Of a DNA stretch of 64,000 nucleotides, positions 44,993 to 55,405 are shown one piece after another. Positions within the stretch are counted from its first letter, which is position 1, and the number at the start of each line of letters is the position of its first letter. Location of the stretch: contig JAQBPN010000021.1 of the NCBI GenBank assembly GCA_028287505.1, forward strand, positions 1 through 64,000, read 5' to 3'. A program made the translations under genes and the position numbers. The DNA comes from Fibrobacterota bacterium (lineage in GTDB: Bacteria; Fibrobacterota; Fibrobacteria; UBA11236). Under the pieces are notes generated by a model. The model did no database searches and had not been told where the DNA came from. It saw only the letters and a program-made list of their open reading frames with translations.

Positions 44993-46186
44993 ATGCTCTT
45001 TTCAGACATGAAGAAGCTCCGCAACATGATACCCCTCGCCTTGGCGATGGCATCGTTCGCCTGCCTCTCCGCTTGCAATAAAAAAGATGCGGGCTCCTCC
45101 GACAATGAAATTCTCATCGGACATTACGGATCCCTTACGGGCGCCACCGCCACCTTCGGGCAAAGCGCCCAAAAGGGCATCGAGATGGCCGTGGACGCCA
45201 TCAATGAAAGCGGCGGCGTGCTCGGCAAGAAACTGAAGGTGATCGTCGAGGACGACCAGGGCAAGCCCGAGGAAGCCCAGACCGTGGCGACCAAACTGAT
45301 CAGCAAGGACCGCGTGGTGGCCCTGCTGGGGGAAATCGCCTCGTCCAACAGCCTCGCGGCCGCGCCCGTGGCCCAGGCCAACCGCATCCCCATGATCAGC
45401 CCCGGGTCCACCAACCCCAAGGTCACCATGGTGGGCGATTACATCTTCCGCGTCTGCTTCATCGATCCCTTCCAGGGCCTGGTGATGGCTAAGTTCGCCA
45501 CCAACACCCTCAAGCTCAAGAAGGTGGCCGTGTTGCGGGACATCAAGAGCGACTACTCGGTGGGCCTGGCCAATTTCTTCGTCGAGAACTTCGCCAAGAT
45601 GGGCGGAACCATCGTCACCGACATCAGCTACAGCCAGGGGGACAAGGACTTCACCGCCCAGCTCACCGCCATCAAGGCCAAGAATCCGGACGGCATCTTC
45701 GTGCCCGGCTATTACACGGAAGTGGGCCTCATCGCGCTCCAGGCCCGCAAGCTGGGCATCACCGTGACGCTGCTGGGCGGCGACGGATGGGATTCATCCG
45801 ACCTCTGGAAAATCGGCGGCACGGCCCTGAACGGCTGCTTCTACTCCAACCACTACTCCGTGGACGATCCCAACCCCATCCTGCAGAAGTTCGTCAAGGA
45901 CTACAAAACCCGCTACGGCAAGACCTCGGACAGCATCCCGGACGCCATGGCCGCCCTCGGCTACGATGCCGCCCTGGTCCTGGCGGACGCCATGAAGCGC
46001 GCCAACAGCACCCGGCCGGACAGCGTCCGCGACGCCCTGGCCCAGACCAAGGGCTTCATGGGCGTTACCGGCAACACCACCCTGGACTCCAACCGCAACG
46101 CCGTGAAGCCGGCCGTGGTCCTGGAAGTCAAAGTGGACGACAAGGGCAACGGCCGGAACGTGTTCAAGGAAACCGTTTCCCCCTAA
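44993..46186 (+). CDS. livK: branched-chain amino-acid-type ABC transporter substrate-binding lipoprotein
   Basis: A 397-aa type I periplasmic binding protein (LivJ/LivK family) with lipobox CLSAC (Cys near residue 28). ATG 44993 has AAAGG upstream. Family signatures: ILIGHYGSLTGATATFGQSA, GIEMAVDAINESGGVLG, VVALLGEIASSNSLAAAPVA, IPMISPGSTNPKVT and RYGKTSDSIPDAMAALGYDA. Ligand: probably branched-chain or related amino acids; the ligand-contacting S/T in GSTNP is present, but specificity cannot be set from sequence. First gene of a five-gene transporter operon (gaps 27, overlap, overlap, 4 bp). Confidence 0.92.
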   Translation: MLFSDMKKLRNMIPLALAMASFACLSACNKKDAGSSDNEILIGHYGSLTGATATFGQSAQKGIEMAVDAINESGGVLGKKLKVIVEDDQGKPEEAQTVATKLISKDRVVALLGEIASSNSLAAAPVAQANRIPMISPGSTNPKVTMVGDYIFRVCFIDPFQGLVMAKFATNTLKLKKVAVLRDIKSDYSVGLANFFVENFAKMGGTIVTDISYSQGDKDFTAQLTAIKAKNPDGIFVPGYYTEVGLIALQARKLGITVTLLGGDGWDSSDLWKIGGTALNGCFYSNHYSVDDPNPILQKFVKDYKTRYGKTSDSIPDAMAALGYDAALVLADAMKRANSTRPDSVRDALAQTKGFMGVTGNTTLDSNRNAVKPAVVLEVKVDDKGNGRNVFKETVSP

Positions 46187-46213
46187 GCGGCGGAAACGGG
46201 CGCGCATTCCGGC

Positions 46214-47112
46214 ATGGAGAGCTTCCTTCAGCAGTTGATCAACGGGATATCCCTGGGGAGCATCTACGCCTTGGTGGCCCTGGGGTACACCATGGTCTAC
46301 GGGGTGTTGCGCCTCATCAACTTCGCCCACGGCGACGTGTACATGCTGGGAGCGTACTTCGGGTATTACCTCTCGCGCCTGGTGCAGGGCAGGACCCCGA
46401 GCCATCTGCTGGACGCGGCCGTGGTCATGATCCTTTCCATGATCGGATGCGCCCTCATCGGCGTCATCATGGAGCGGTTCGCCTACCGGCCCGTGCGCAG
46501 GGCTTCCCGCCTGACCTTGCTCATCATCGCCATCGGCGTTTCCCTCCTGATTGAAAACGCGAGCCAGCTCATCTTCGGCGCGAATCCCAGGTTCTTCCCG
46601 CAACTCATTCCCGAAACGCATATCCATATGGGCAATCTGATGCTGACCAACCAGCAGGTGATCGTATTGGTCACGGCCCTGGCCCTGATGATTTTGCTCA
46701 ACCTGTTCATCTACCGCAGCCGCACCGGCAAGGCCATGCGCGCCGTGTCCTATAACCTGGACGCGGCCAAACTCATGGGCATCGACACCGATCGCATCAT
46801 CTCCCTCACCTTCGCCCTGGGTTCGGCCCTGGCGGCGGCGGGCGGCATCCTGGTCTCCATCAACATCCCCGGCATCGATCCCCTGATGGGCGTGATGACG
46901 GGCCTGAAAGCCTTCGTGGCCGCGGTGTTGGGCGGGATCGGCAACATCTTCGGAGCCGTGCTGGGCGGACTCATCCTGGGCCTGGCCGAGGTGATGGTGG
47001 CGGGATACGGAAGCTCGACTTACCGCGATGCTATTGCGTTCCTGATCCTGATCGCCATTCTGCTGTTCAAACCTTCCGGGCTTTTGGGCAAGGGACAGGT
47101 CGAGAAGGTCTG

Positions 47113-47113
<1 letters not shown>
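46214..47113 (+). CDS. livH: branched-chain amino acid ABC transporter permease LivH
   Basis: A 299-aa permease with about eight membrane helices. Start ESFLQQLINGISLGSIYALV is the LivH signature, followed by LGYTMVYGVLRLINFAHGD (the conserved coupling region) and, near the end, GVMTGLKAFVAAVLGGIGNI and GAVLGGLILGLAEVM. It pairs with LivM to form the channel. Its stop overlaps the livM ATG by one base (TGATG). Confidence 0.96.
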
Positions 47114-48173
<1,060 letters not shown>

Positions 48174-48174
<1 letters not shown>

Positions 48175-48935
48175 TGCCTTTGCTGGAACTCAAGGATGCC
48201 ACCATCCGTTTCGGCGGCCTGCTGGCGGTCAAGGATCTCACCTTCGCGGTGGAAGACGGGGAACTCTTCGGGCTCATCGGCCCCAACGGCGCGGGCAAGA
48301 CCACGGTGTTCAACCTGATCACCGGCGTGTACGCGCCCACCTCGGGCGTCATCGCGTTCGACGGCAAACCCATCCAGGGCAAACACCCCCATCAGATAGC
48401 GGCCTGCGGCATCGCGCGCACTTTCCAGAACATCCGCCTGTTCGCCTCCATGTCCGTGCTGGAAAACGTGCAGGTCTCCAGCCACATGCGTTCCACCCAG
48501 GGAGTCCTCGGGTCGGTCTTCCGCGGCGAGCACTTCCACCGGGAAGAAACCCTGCACCGCGAGGAAGCCATGCGCCTGCTGGAACTCTTCCAACTGGAAA
48601 AACTCGCCGACGAGCCGGCCGCCAGCCTGCCCTACGGTTCCCAGCGCCGCCTGGAAATCGCCCGGGCCCTGGGCACCAAGCCGCGGCTGCTGCTTCTGGA
48701 CGAACCCGCGGCGGGCATGAACCCGCAGGAATCCGCGGACCTGATGCGCCTTATCCGCCGCATCCGCGACGAATTCAAGGTGTCCATCCTGCTGGTGGAG
48801 CACAACATGAAGGTGGTCATGGGCGTCTGCGAACGCATCCAGGTGATGGTGCACGGGGAAGCCATCGCCCTTGGGGTACCTTCGGAGATACGTACGGATC
48901 CGCGCGTGGTGGAAGCGTACCTGGGCAAAGAGTAG
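48174..48935 (+). CDS. livG: branched-chain amino acid ABC transporter ATPase LivG
   Basis: A 253-aa ABC ATPase. Walker A GPNGAGKTT near residue 37, Q-loop in RTFQNIRLF near 83, a signature region SLPYGSQRRLEIARAL near 155 (the LSGGQ position is degenerate, LPYGSQ, as is typical of LivG), Walker B LLLLDEPAAGMNPQE near 178 and H-loop VEHNMKVVM near 210. It forms a heterodimer with LivF. The C-terminal GVPSEIRTDPRVVEAYLG is the usual LivG end. Confidence 0.96.
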
Positions 48936-48939
48936 GACC

Positions 48940-49644
48940 ATGCTGACCCTGAAAAACATCTCCACGCGCTACGGCGCCATCAAGGCCCTGACCGACGTGA
49001 GCCTGGAAGTGGAAAAAGGCGCCGTGGCCACCTTGATCGGCGCCAACGGGGCGGGCAAGTCCACCACCTTGCGCAGCATCATGGGGCTGTGCCAGCCCTA
49101 TGAGGGCGAGGTCCTTTTCGAAGGCAAAAAGATAAACGGGATCCCCACCCACCGCATCGCCGCCATGGGGATAGCCCTGGTGCCGGAAGGCCGCGCGGTT
49201 TTCGCCAACCTGACGGTGTTGGAGAACCTGGAGCTGGGCGGCTACCTGCAACGCGACCACGGGAAACTGAAACGCGACATCGAACATGTGTACGAAGTGT
49301 TTCCGCGCCTCAAGGAGCGCCTGGCCCAGATGGCCGGCACCCTGAGCGGCGGCGAACAGCAGATGCTCGCCATAGGCCGCGCCCTGATGGCGCATCCGCG
49401 CCTGCTGCTGCTCGACGAACCCTCCCTGGGCCTGGCGCCCCTGATGGTCCACGCCATTTTCGAGGCCATCGATCGCATCAACAAGGAAGGGACCACCGTG
49501 CTGCTGGTGGAGCAGAATGCCAATCTGGCATTGAAGCGGTCCCAAAAGGCATACGTGCTGGAGACGGGCCGCATCATCATGCAAGGCTCCTCCGCGGAAC
49601 TGGCGAACGATCCGCGCGTGAAGGAAGCCTACCTGGGCGATTGA
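48940..49644 (+). CDS. livF: branched-chain amino acid ABC transporter ATPase LivF
   Basis: A 234-aa ABC ATPase. ATG 48940 lies 4 bp after the livG stop; the frame is open upstream inside livG. Walker A GANGAGKST near 34, signature LSGGEQQMLAIGRAL near 134, Walker B LLLLDEPSLGLAP near 154 and H-loop VEQNANLAL near 187, with the LivF end DPRVKEAYLG. Last gene of the transporter operon. No clear terminator is seen in the 129-bp gap that follows. Confidence 0.96.
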   Translation: MLTLKNISTRYGAIKALTDVSLEVEKGAVATLIGANGAGKSTTLRSIMGLCQPYEGEVLFEGKKINGIPTHRIAAMGIALVPEGRAVFANLTVLENLELGGYLQRDHGKLKRDIEHVYEVFPRLKERLAQMAGTLSGGEQQMLAIGRALMAHPRLLLLDEPSLGLAPLMVHAIFEAIDRINKEGTTVLLVEQNANLALKRSQKAYVLETGRIIMQGSSAELANDPRVKEAYLGD

Positions 49645-49773
49645 CCGTCCGCCGGGTTCCCGCCCGAATTCACTTGTGATATCCGCATCGAATAACTTAT
49701 TTTCCCGGCTCAACCCCACGTCGCTTTCCGAACCACAGCGCGCCTTTTCCGACGGGCGCGGAAAGGGAACACC

Positions 49774-50958
49774 ATGGCCTTGGACATCCTCAGGGAAAAA
49801 GGGACCCGGCTGGAAGATCAACAGTTCGACTGGAGGGACCTGGTGCGCGCCCCCATCAGCAAACTCGACGACGACGCCTTCACGCGCGTGCGCATCATCC
49901 TCATGAACGGTCTGGAGGCGGGGGCATTGCGGTTCCAGCACGCCTGCGCGCGCATGAATGCCGACCTGCGCCTGCCCCTGGCGCGCATCCGCCGCGTGGA
50001 GCATTTCCAACAGACCCTGATCAACTGGCTGTTGCCCCCCGATCAGTCCGCGTTGGAAACGACCATCGCCTACGAGCAGGCGGCCATCGAAGTCACCGCC
50101 CACGTGTCCCTGAACGAACCGGATCCCTATCAGGCCCAGGTCTATCGCTTCGGGATGCTGGAGGATTTCGATCACCTCTACCGTTTTTCCGCCCTGATGG
50201 ACAGGCTGGACGGCAAGGACGCCAACAATATCCTCCAGGGCTATACGGACATCCGTCAGGGCAGGCCCACGGAGGTGGAGCACCGCGCGCCGGAGGACGA
50301 TTTGCGGGACCCGTACCTCAAGGAAACCGCATCTCCCCTGACCAAGCTGCACGCCATCACTATCACCGATGCGGAGCAGCAGACCCATGACTATTACATG
50401 AACGTGGGCCCGCAATTCGCGGATCCGGGCGCGCGCATGCTGTACGCGGAGATCGCCGCCATCGAAGAGCAGCACGTGACCCAGTACGGATCCCTGCAGG
50501 ACCCCGCCGAAAGCTGGCTGGAAAAGTGGCTGCTCCATGAAGCCATGGAAGTCTACAACTACCATTCCTGCATGCGGCAGGAGGAGAATCCCCGCATCAA
50601 ATCCATCTGGGAACGCTTTACGGATTATGAACTCGGACAGTTGCATTTCGTGATGGATCTGATGAGGACCATCGAGAAACGGGATCCGGAGGAACTGCTT
50701 CCCATCGAATTGCCCGACCCCATCCGCTTCGAAAGCCACCGCGATTACATCCGGGAGACCCTCTCCCTGGAATTGCCCCTGCGCGCCCAAGGCATCCGCT
50801 TCATCACCGCCGATCAGGAATCCCCGCAATCGCCCTCCGCACTCTATCGGAAGCGGTTGAATTCCAAAGGGTCGCCGTCGCAAATGGTGGCCTCGGGCTA
50901 CAGATGGGCGCCGGGCACGGAACTCCGCGCCCAAGCGGAATCCATGAAGCTGGTGTGA
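49774..50958 (+). CDS. ferritin-like protein, two-domain type (hypothetical)
   Basis: A 394-aa soluble protein of unknown function with an AGGGAA ribosome site. Helical segments carry E and ExxH motifs of the ferritin-like diiron fold: MNGLEAGALRFQHACARM near residue 46, IAYEQAAIEVTAH near 105, DAEQQTHDYYMNVGPQF near 200 and EIAAIEEQHVTQYGSL near 225. A long linker separates the N- and C-terminal helix sets, so two half-sites or domains are likely. It forms an operon with the next ferritin-like gene (27-bp gap). No known family name recognised. Confidence 0.55.
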   Translation: MALDILREKGTRLEDQQFDWRDLVRAPISKLDDDAFTRVRIILMNGLEAGALRFQHACARMNADLRLPLARIRRVEHFQQTLINWLLPPDQSALETTIAYEQAAIEVTAHVSLNEPDPYQAQVYRFGMLEDFDHLYRFSALMDRLDGKDANNILQGYTDIRQGRPTEVEHRAPEDDLRDPYLKETASPLTKLHAITITDAEQQTHDYYMNVGPQFADPGARMLYAEIAAIEEQHVTQYGSLQDPAESWLEKWLLHEAMEVYNYHSCMRQEENPRIKSIWERFTDYELGQLHFVMDLMRTIEKRDPEELLPIELPDPIRFESHRDYIRETLSLELPLRAQGIRFITADQESPQSPSALYRKRLNSKGSPSQMVASGYRWAPGTELRAQAESMKLV

Positions 50959-50985
50959 AACGATTCCACAACCCCGGAGGAGACG

Positions 50986-51732
50986 ATGAAAGACGAGAAT
51001 GAAGCGGGCATGAACCGCACGGGAATGGCCATGGCTTTGAGGGAAGGAAGAGTGCAGGAGGGAAACGCCTGGAAAAACGTCCCCGCCTCGCCCGGCGACG
51101 AACGCGAATTGGAGCGGATGCGCGCCGCGTACGAGGGCGAGTCGGAACCGATCGGTTCCGTCCCTTCCCCGGCTTCCCTGAAAGGCCTGGCGAAAACCGC
51201 TTTGCAGATGCTGGAAGGCCACGATCCCAAAGCCTTCATCGACAGGTTGGGCGAGCGTCTGGCGTTCGAACGATCGGGAATCCGCTTGTACGAACTTCTC
51301 ATCGGCAAGCACCGGGCCGCGCAATCGCCGACCGGCGAGGCCGACCTGGAAAATCTGATCCGGATCCGCAACCAGGAACTGGCCCATTTCCGGCTGCTGT
51401 GGGACAGCCTGGAAAAACTGGGCGCCGATCCGACCGCGGAGACCCCCGCGGCGGATCATGCCGGTGTAAAGACCATGGGTCTGATCCAGACCCTGTCCGA
51501 TCCGCGCAGCACCTTCTACCAGGGCCTGGACGCGATCCTGATCGCCGAGCTGGCGGACAATGAAGGCTGGCGCATGCTGGTGGAACTGGCCGAAGGCATG
51601 GGTTTGAAGGAGATGGCGGCCGCCTTCCGGCAAGCCAATGCCCAAGAGGGCATGCACCTGGAACAGATCCGGAAATGGTGGGAAGGTCTGGTGCGGGAGG
51701 AAGCCGGATTGGCCGAGGCGATTACCGCCTAA
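50986..51732 (+). CDS. ferritin-like diiron protein (hypothetical)
   Basis: A 248-aa soluble protein with a GGAGGAGA ribosome site. Four-helix ferritin-like core from about residue 85: helix 1 with ERLAFERSGIRLYELL (Glu ligand), helix 2 with RNQELAHFRLLWD (ExxH), helix 3 with AILIAELADNEGWRMLVEL and helix 4 with NAQEGMHLEQIRKWWE (ExxH). This E/ExxH/E/ExxH spacing matches diiron carboxylate proteins. The N-terminal ~75 residues are charged and look disordered. Likely iron- or peroxide-related and a partner of the previous gene. Family not recognised. Confidence 0.6.
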   Translation: MKDENEAGMNRTGMAMALREGRVQEGNAWKNVPASPGDERELERMRAAYEGESEPIGSVPSPASLKGLAKTALQMLEGHDPKAFIDRLGERLAFERSGIRLYELLIGKHRAAQSPTGEADLENLIRIRNQELAHFRLLWDSLEKLGADPTAETPAADHAGVKTMGLIQTLSDPRSTFYQGLDAILIAELADNEGWRMLVELAEGMGLKEMAAAFRQANAQEGMHLEQIRKWWEGLVREEAGLAEAITA

Positions 51733-51757
51733 CGCGTGGACCGGGGACGGGCCGGGG

Positions 51758-52780
51758 TCAAGCGCCCCTGGCCACCTTGGCCACCTTTACGCTCTTGACG
51801 GATCCGGCGGGTTTGACCGCGGACTTTGATGGCTTAACCGGCTTGGCGGGCTTGGAGGAAACGGCCTTGGGAGAAACCGCCTGAGCGCCGATCGTTTCCG
51901 CAAGCCGGGCCCGGCCCTCCGAAGTGAGATGGAGTTTCCACTCCGCGGAACGGATGGGCTTGCCCTTGGCCGGATCCCGATCCGCCCCTTCGATGAGAAG
52001 CAGGGGCTTCGGCCGTCGCGCCAGATCGAGCGCATAGCGGGCCACTTGCAGATCGCCCAGGCCCAAGGGCCGCACCAACGGTTCCGACCAGACCTTGCGG
52101 ACGAACTGCTGGAAGGGCAGGGTTCCCGGGGAAAGGACATGGAGCAAGGCGGTATCCAGGGCATTCAACTTCCCGTTCGCCGAGGGCAGCCGGCCCAGAT
52201 GGGAACGCAATCCGCTCCTGAGCAAGGGCCAGGGCTCGAACCCTTTCCCCGACTGGGCCCATTTCAAAAGGGACTCCCAGCCTTTGGAAGAGGAGAGGGC
52301 GTAGGCTTTCCAGACTTTGGAGGCCAGGGTGAGAAGCGTCGGCTCCAACGGGAGTTTCCCCGCCAGGAGTTTCGGGAAGGCGCCGGGCAGGCGCACGCCC
52401 AGGGCCTTTTCCGGACAGATGATATGGGCCCGGCCTTTGCGTTTCAACGGCTCCGGCAAGGTGGCGAGCAGGTAGACGAGGTGGATCTGGCAGAAGAAGT
52501 CCTCTTCGAACCAGAAAACCACTTCCTCTTTTCCCTTGGCCGCTTTCCCGTAGGCGGTGAAAAAGGCTTTCATGCCCGCGAGATATTTCTTGGGGTCTAT
52601 GCCGTACGTGTCCCGCATGAACGCGGCGCGCGCGTTCCAATCCAGCCCGCCCGGGCCCGTGCCTTTAGCGGGCGTCACCGGTCCCTCCATGAGCATGTCT
52701 TTCCAGACCAGGAAAGTGCCCTTCACGGAGGATTGTTTCAGGAGCGCCAGAGTGGCATCGCCGTTCAGGATATGCAGCAT
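51758..52780 (-). CDS. DUF1835-domain protein
   Basis: A 340-aa cytoplasmic protein. The N-terminus MLHILNGDATLALLK, followed by FLVWKDMLMEGPV, is the DUF1835 signature, so ATG 52780 is preferred although the frame is open to a GTG at 52819 and an ATG at 52801. The conserved FWFEEDFFCQIHLVYLLA near residue 92 is also family-like. Residues ~150-290 are a helical region. The last ~40 residues are a Lys/Ala/Pro/Val low-complexity tail (AKPVKPSKSAVKPAGSVK), a candidate nucleic-acid or flexible segment. A TATAAT ten bases before the start is noted separately. Role unknown. Confidence 0.72.
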   Translation of the reverse strand: MLHILNGDATLALLKQSSVKGTFLVWKDMLMEGPVTPAKGTGPGGLDWNARAAFMRDTYGIDPKKYLAGMKAFFTAYGKAAKGKEEVVFWFEEDFFCQIHLVYLLATLPEPLKRKGRAHIICPEKALGVRLPGAFPKLLAGKLPLEPTLLTLASKVWKAYALSSSKGWESLLKWAQSGKGFEPWPLLRSGLRSHLGRLPSANGKLNALDTALLHVLSPGTLPFQQFVRKVWSEPLVRPLGLGDLQVARYALDLARRPKPLLLIEGADRDPAKGKPIRSAEWKLHLTSEGRARLAETIGAQAVSPKAVSSKPAKPVKPSKSAVKPAGSVKSVKVAKVARGA

Positions 52781-52789
52781 GACAGGATT

Positions 52790-52795
52790 ATTATA
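52790..52795 (-). promoter_or_regulatory. TATAAT nine bases before the DUF1835 start
   Basis: Minus-strand TATAAT at 52790-52795, nine bases ahead of ATG 52780. The -35 is poor. If real, the mRNA would be leaderless or nearly so at this ATG. Confidence 0.3.
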
Positions 52796-52852
52796 ATGCA
52801 TCCCCGGTCCGTTCGCCACCCACTTTGGCGGCTCGACGGAGCTTGCTGCGAT

Positions 52853-54844
52853 TCAGGCTTTGCGGGGACCGGCCAGGAGTTCTTCCCGTAACTTCAGATA
52901 GCGGGAAGAATAGAAGGACCGGCCCAGGGCCTCCCGGTGATCGAACCCGAAGGCGCGGGAGCTGACCGCCAGGATGGGAGGAGCCTGGACGCGTTTGGCC
53001 ACGCCGATCCCGTTATAAAGGTTCCACCACCGCTCCAGATCCCGGATGAAGGCCGGGGCGTTGGGGAAAAGGTCGTTGACGTCCACCCCTTCCAGACCGA
53101 GTTCCGCGTTCAGGGTGCCCGCCGCGTACCAGGCCAGGATTTCCTCCGCCGTGGCGCGGTTCCACCGTTGCACCCACGAAAAGAACAAGCGATCGTGGTA
53201 GGGATAGATGAGGGGATCCCCTTTGCCCTCGTCCACCGCCTGGCTTTCGCTCAGTTCGGCGCTGGGGACGATGGTGAACGCGCCCTCGGGGATGACTTCC
53301 CGGCGGAAGACTTCCTCGTTGAGATGACGGCCCAGGGCGTAGACTTCGCTTTTCCAGAGATCGCCCAACAGGGCCAGGTAACCTCCCAGATCCCCGTACA
53401 GGGTGCTGTATCCCACCGTCAGTTCCGCTTTGTTGGCGTTGCAGGTGAATACGCCCCCGAAGGATGCCGACAAGGCCGCCAGGATGCGGCTGGACCTGTC
53501 CCGCGCCTGCACGTTTTCCATCACGAAGCCGGCCAGGGAGATGGCCGCGAACCTTTCCCCATCGGTCGAGGTGATTTCCAGGCCGTCCAACTGGGCCTTG
53601 GTCACGGCCAGGCTTTCCTCGATGCTGATCTCCGTATACAGACAGCCGAGATTGGCGGCCAACTCCTTGGCCAGATTGCGGGTGGTATTGCTGTTGAAGC
53701 GGCTGGGCATGTTGACCAGCAAGAGATTCTGCGGCGGCAGAAACTCCCGGTACAGGGCCGCGGCCACGGCGCTGTCGATGCCGCCGGAAACCCCGATGAC
53801 GACCCGGTCCTGACCCATGGATGCCAGGAAGGATTGCGCGCCATAGCGCAAGGCCTGGTGGATTTCCGCGATGCGCCGCTTGGCCGGATTGCCGGGCGCC
53901 TCGGCGCCGGCGCCGGAACTCCCCGCCGCGATATCGGCTTTGCCCCCGCGCCATTCCACCGATACGGGAAGGACGTCCTGGGCATAGGCCGGCATTTCCG
54001 TCCTTACGGAGCCGTCCGCGCCGTAGGCCGTGCTCCTGCCGTCGAAGGTATACAGGGTTTTGCCGTTGTTCTGCAGGCTCACGCAATTGACATAGAAGAG
54101 CGGGACGCCCAGGTCCGCCACCTTGCGGGAGAACATGCGGTTGCGCTTCTCGTTCTTGCCCTGGGTGAAAGGGGAGCAACTCAGATTGAGGAGGAAGTCG
54201 CACCGCTTGCGGCCCAGAATCTCAAAGGGCTTCTGGACATAATCGTCCTCCCAGGCGTCTTCGCACAGGAGGACGCCCAAGCGGCATTCGCGGCCGTCCA
54301 GGTCCAGGGTGAACGGCTCGAGCAGGGATTCCAGCGGCCGCCCCGTTTCCAGGGCCAGCTTGCGGGCGTCATGGAAGTGGCGCGGCTCCTCGAACTCCCG
54401 GTAATTGGGGAGCAGGGTCTTGATGCCGTAGGGCCTGTCCAGGCCGGGATGGCGGATCGCCTTTCCGTCCTTGGCCGCGATGTAGCCGTTGTACTTGCGG
54501 ACCCGGCCGTCCTCTCCCAAATGGTCCCAATCCGGGATCACGGTGCCGAACACGATGGCGATGGGCGCGACGCCGGGGAGTCCCGTAGCCGCGACGATAC
54601 GTTCGCTCCATGCTTCGCATTCGCGCAGGAAGGCGGGCCGCTCCCACATGTCCCCCAGCAGATATCCCGGCAGGCACATTTCCGGAAAGGCCAGCAGGGC
54701 GATCCCCTTGCCGCGCGCCTCCGCGATCAGCTCCAGCATGCGCGCGCCGTTGCGGGCGGGCTCGCCGGGCAGGACTTCCATTTGCGCCAACCCGATGGTG
54801 ACGGCGGCTTCAGGCGGATGCGATGGGGATTTTTTTGCGGTCAT
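52853..54844 (-). CDS. nadE: glutamine-dependent NAD+ synthetase
   Basis: A 663-aa fused NAD synthetase (NadE, glutamine-hydrolysing), making NAD+ from nicotinate adenine dinucleotide. N-terminal nitrilase-type glutaminase domain (about 15-300) with the triad Glu55 (AFPEMCLPGY), Lys142 (GIKTLLPNY) and Cys194 (GVLLCEDAWEDD). C-terminal synthetase domain has the P-loop-like SGGIDSAVAAAL at 353 and the NAD-binding region with FTCNANKAELTVGYSTLYGD near 490. The linker between the domains carries a Gly/Ala/Ser-rich insert near 308-320. It lies in a minus-strand run with the thioesterase 14 bp upstream. Confidence 0.95.
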   Translation of the reverse strand: MTAKKSPSHPPEAAVTIGLAQMEVLPGEPARNGARMLELIAEARGKGIALLAFPEMCLPGYLLGDMWERPAFLRECEAWSERIVAATGLPGVAPIAIVFGTVIPDWDHLGEDGRVRKYNGYIAAKDGKAIRHPGLDRPYGIKTLLPNYREFEEPRHFHDARKLALETGRPLESLLEPFTLDLDGRECRLGVLLCEDAWEDDYVQKPFEILGRKRCDFLLNLSCSPFTQGKNEKRNRMFSRKVADLGVPLFYVNCVSLQNNGKTLYTFDGRSTAYGADGSVRTEMPAYAQDVLPVSVEWRGGKADIAAGSSGAGAEAPGNPAKRRIAEIHQALRYGAQSFLASMGQDRVVIGVSGGIDSAVAAALYREFLPPQNLLLVNMPSRFNSNTTRNLAKELAANLGCLYTEISIEESLAVTKAQLDGLEITSTDGERFAAISLAGFVMENVQARDRSSRILAALSASFGGVFTCNANKAELTVGYSTLYGDLGGYLALLGDLWKSEVYALGRHLNEEVFRREVIPEGAFTIVPSAELSESQAVDEGKGDPLIYPYHDRLFFSWVQRWNRATAEEILAWYAAGTLNAELGLEGVDVNDLFPNAPAFIRDLERWWNLYNGIGVAKRVQAPPILAVSSRAFGFDHREALGRSFYSSRYLKLREELLAGPRKA

Positions 54845-54858
54845 GGGCGGAGAATCGT

Positions 54859-55347
54859 TCAGGTTTTCCCGTTGCCTTTGCCCAATTGTTCGGCCAGGCT
54901 AAGGCGATGGTTGCGGCGGATCAACGCCTCGTCGTAACGGCGCTTTTCCGCCTCCGTCTCCGGCACCACGGGCGGGATATCCATGGGCTTTCCCTGGTTG
55001 TCCAACGCGACGAAGGTGAGATAGGCGGTGCAGACATGGATGGCCGCTTCCGAGCCCGGGGGCAGGGTCTTGGCCACCACGCCCACTTCCATGGAATGCT
55101 TGAAGGCCCGGTTGACCGAGGCCCGGATGGTCAGGATGGAGCCGTTGGTGACGGGCTTCTTGAATATGAGATTGTCGATGGAAAGCGTGACCACGGTGCC
55201 GCGCACGTGCTTGATGGCGCTGATGGCGCCCACCTTGTCGATCCAGGAGACGAGCTTGCCCCCGAAGAGATACCCCAGGCTGTTCAAATCGCCCGGGAGG
55301 ATGAATTCCGAGGACTCCGTCAAAGTCAAAGCAACCGTATGTTCCAT
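54859..55347 (-). CDS. hotdog-fold acyl-CoA thioesterase (YciA-like)
   Basis: A 162-aa hotdog-fold protein of the acyl-CoA thioesterase/YciA family, which releases fatty acids from CoA. Motifs: FILPGDLNSLGYLFGGKLVSWID (split as FILPGDLNSLGYLFGG and LVSWID), then SIDNLIFKKPVTNGSILTI. The catalytic-type Asp follows GGKLVSW. The family usually has N-x-x-G-x-x-F/L-G-G, which is visible. Cytoplasmic. 14 bp upstream of nadE, same strand. Confidence 0.85.
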   Translation of the reverse strand: MEHTVALTLTESSEFILPGDLNSLGYLFGGKLVSWIDKVGAISAIKHVRGTVVTLSIDNLIFKKPVTNGSILTIRASVNRAFKHSMEVGVVAKTLPPGSEAAIHVCTAYLTFVALDNQGKPMDIPPVVPETEAEKRRYDEALIRRNHRLSLAEQLGKGNGKT

Positions 55348-55405
55348 ACGGCTAAATCTACAAACTGGTCCGGCCCCGCCCGCATGGGGGGGCCGGAATT
55401 ATCCC

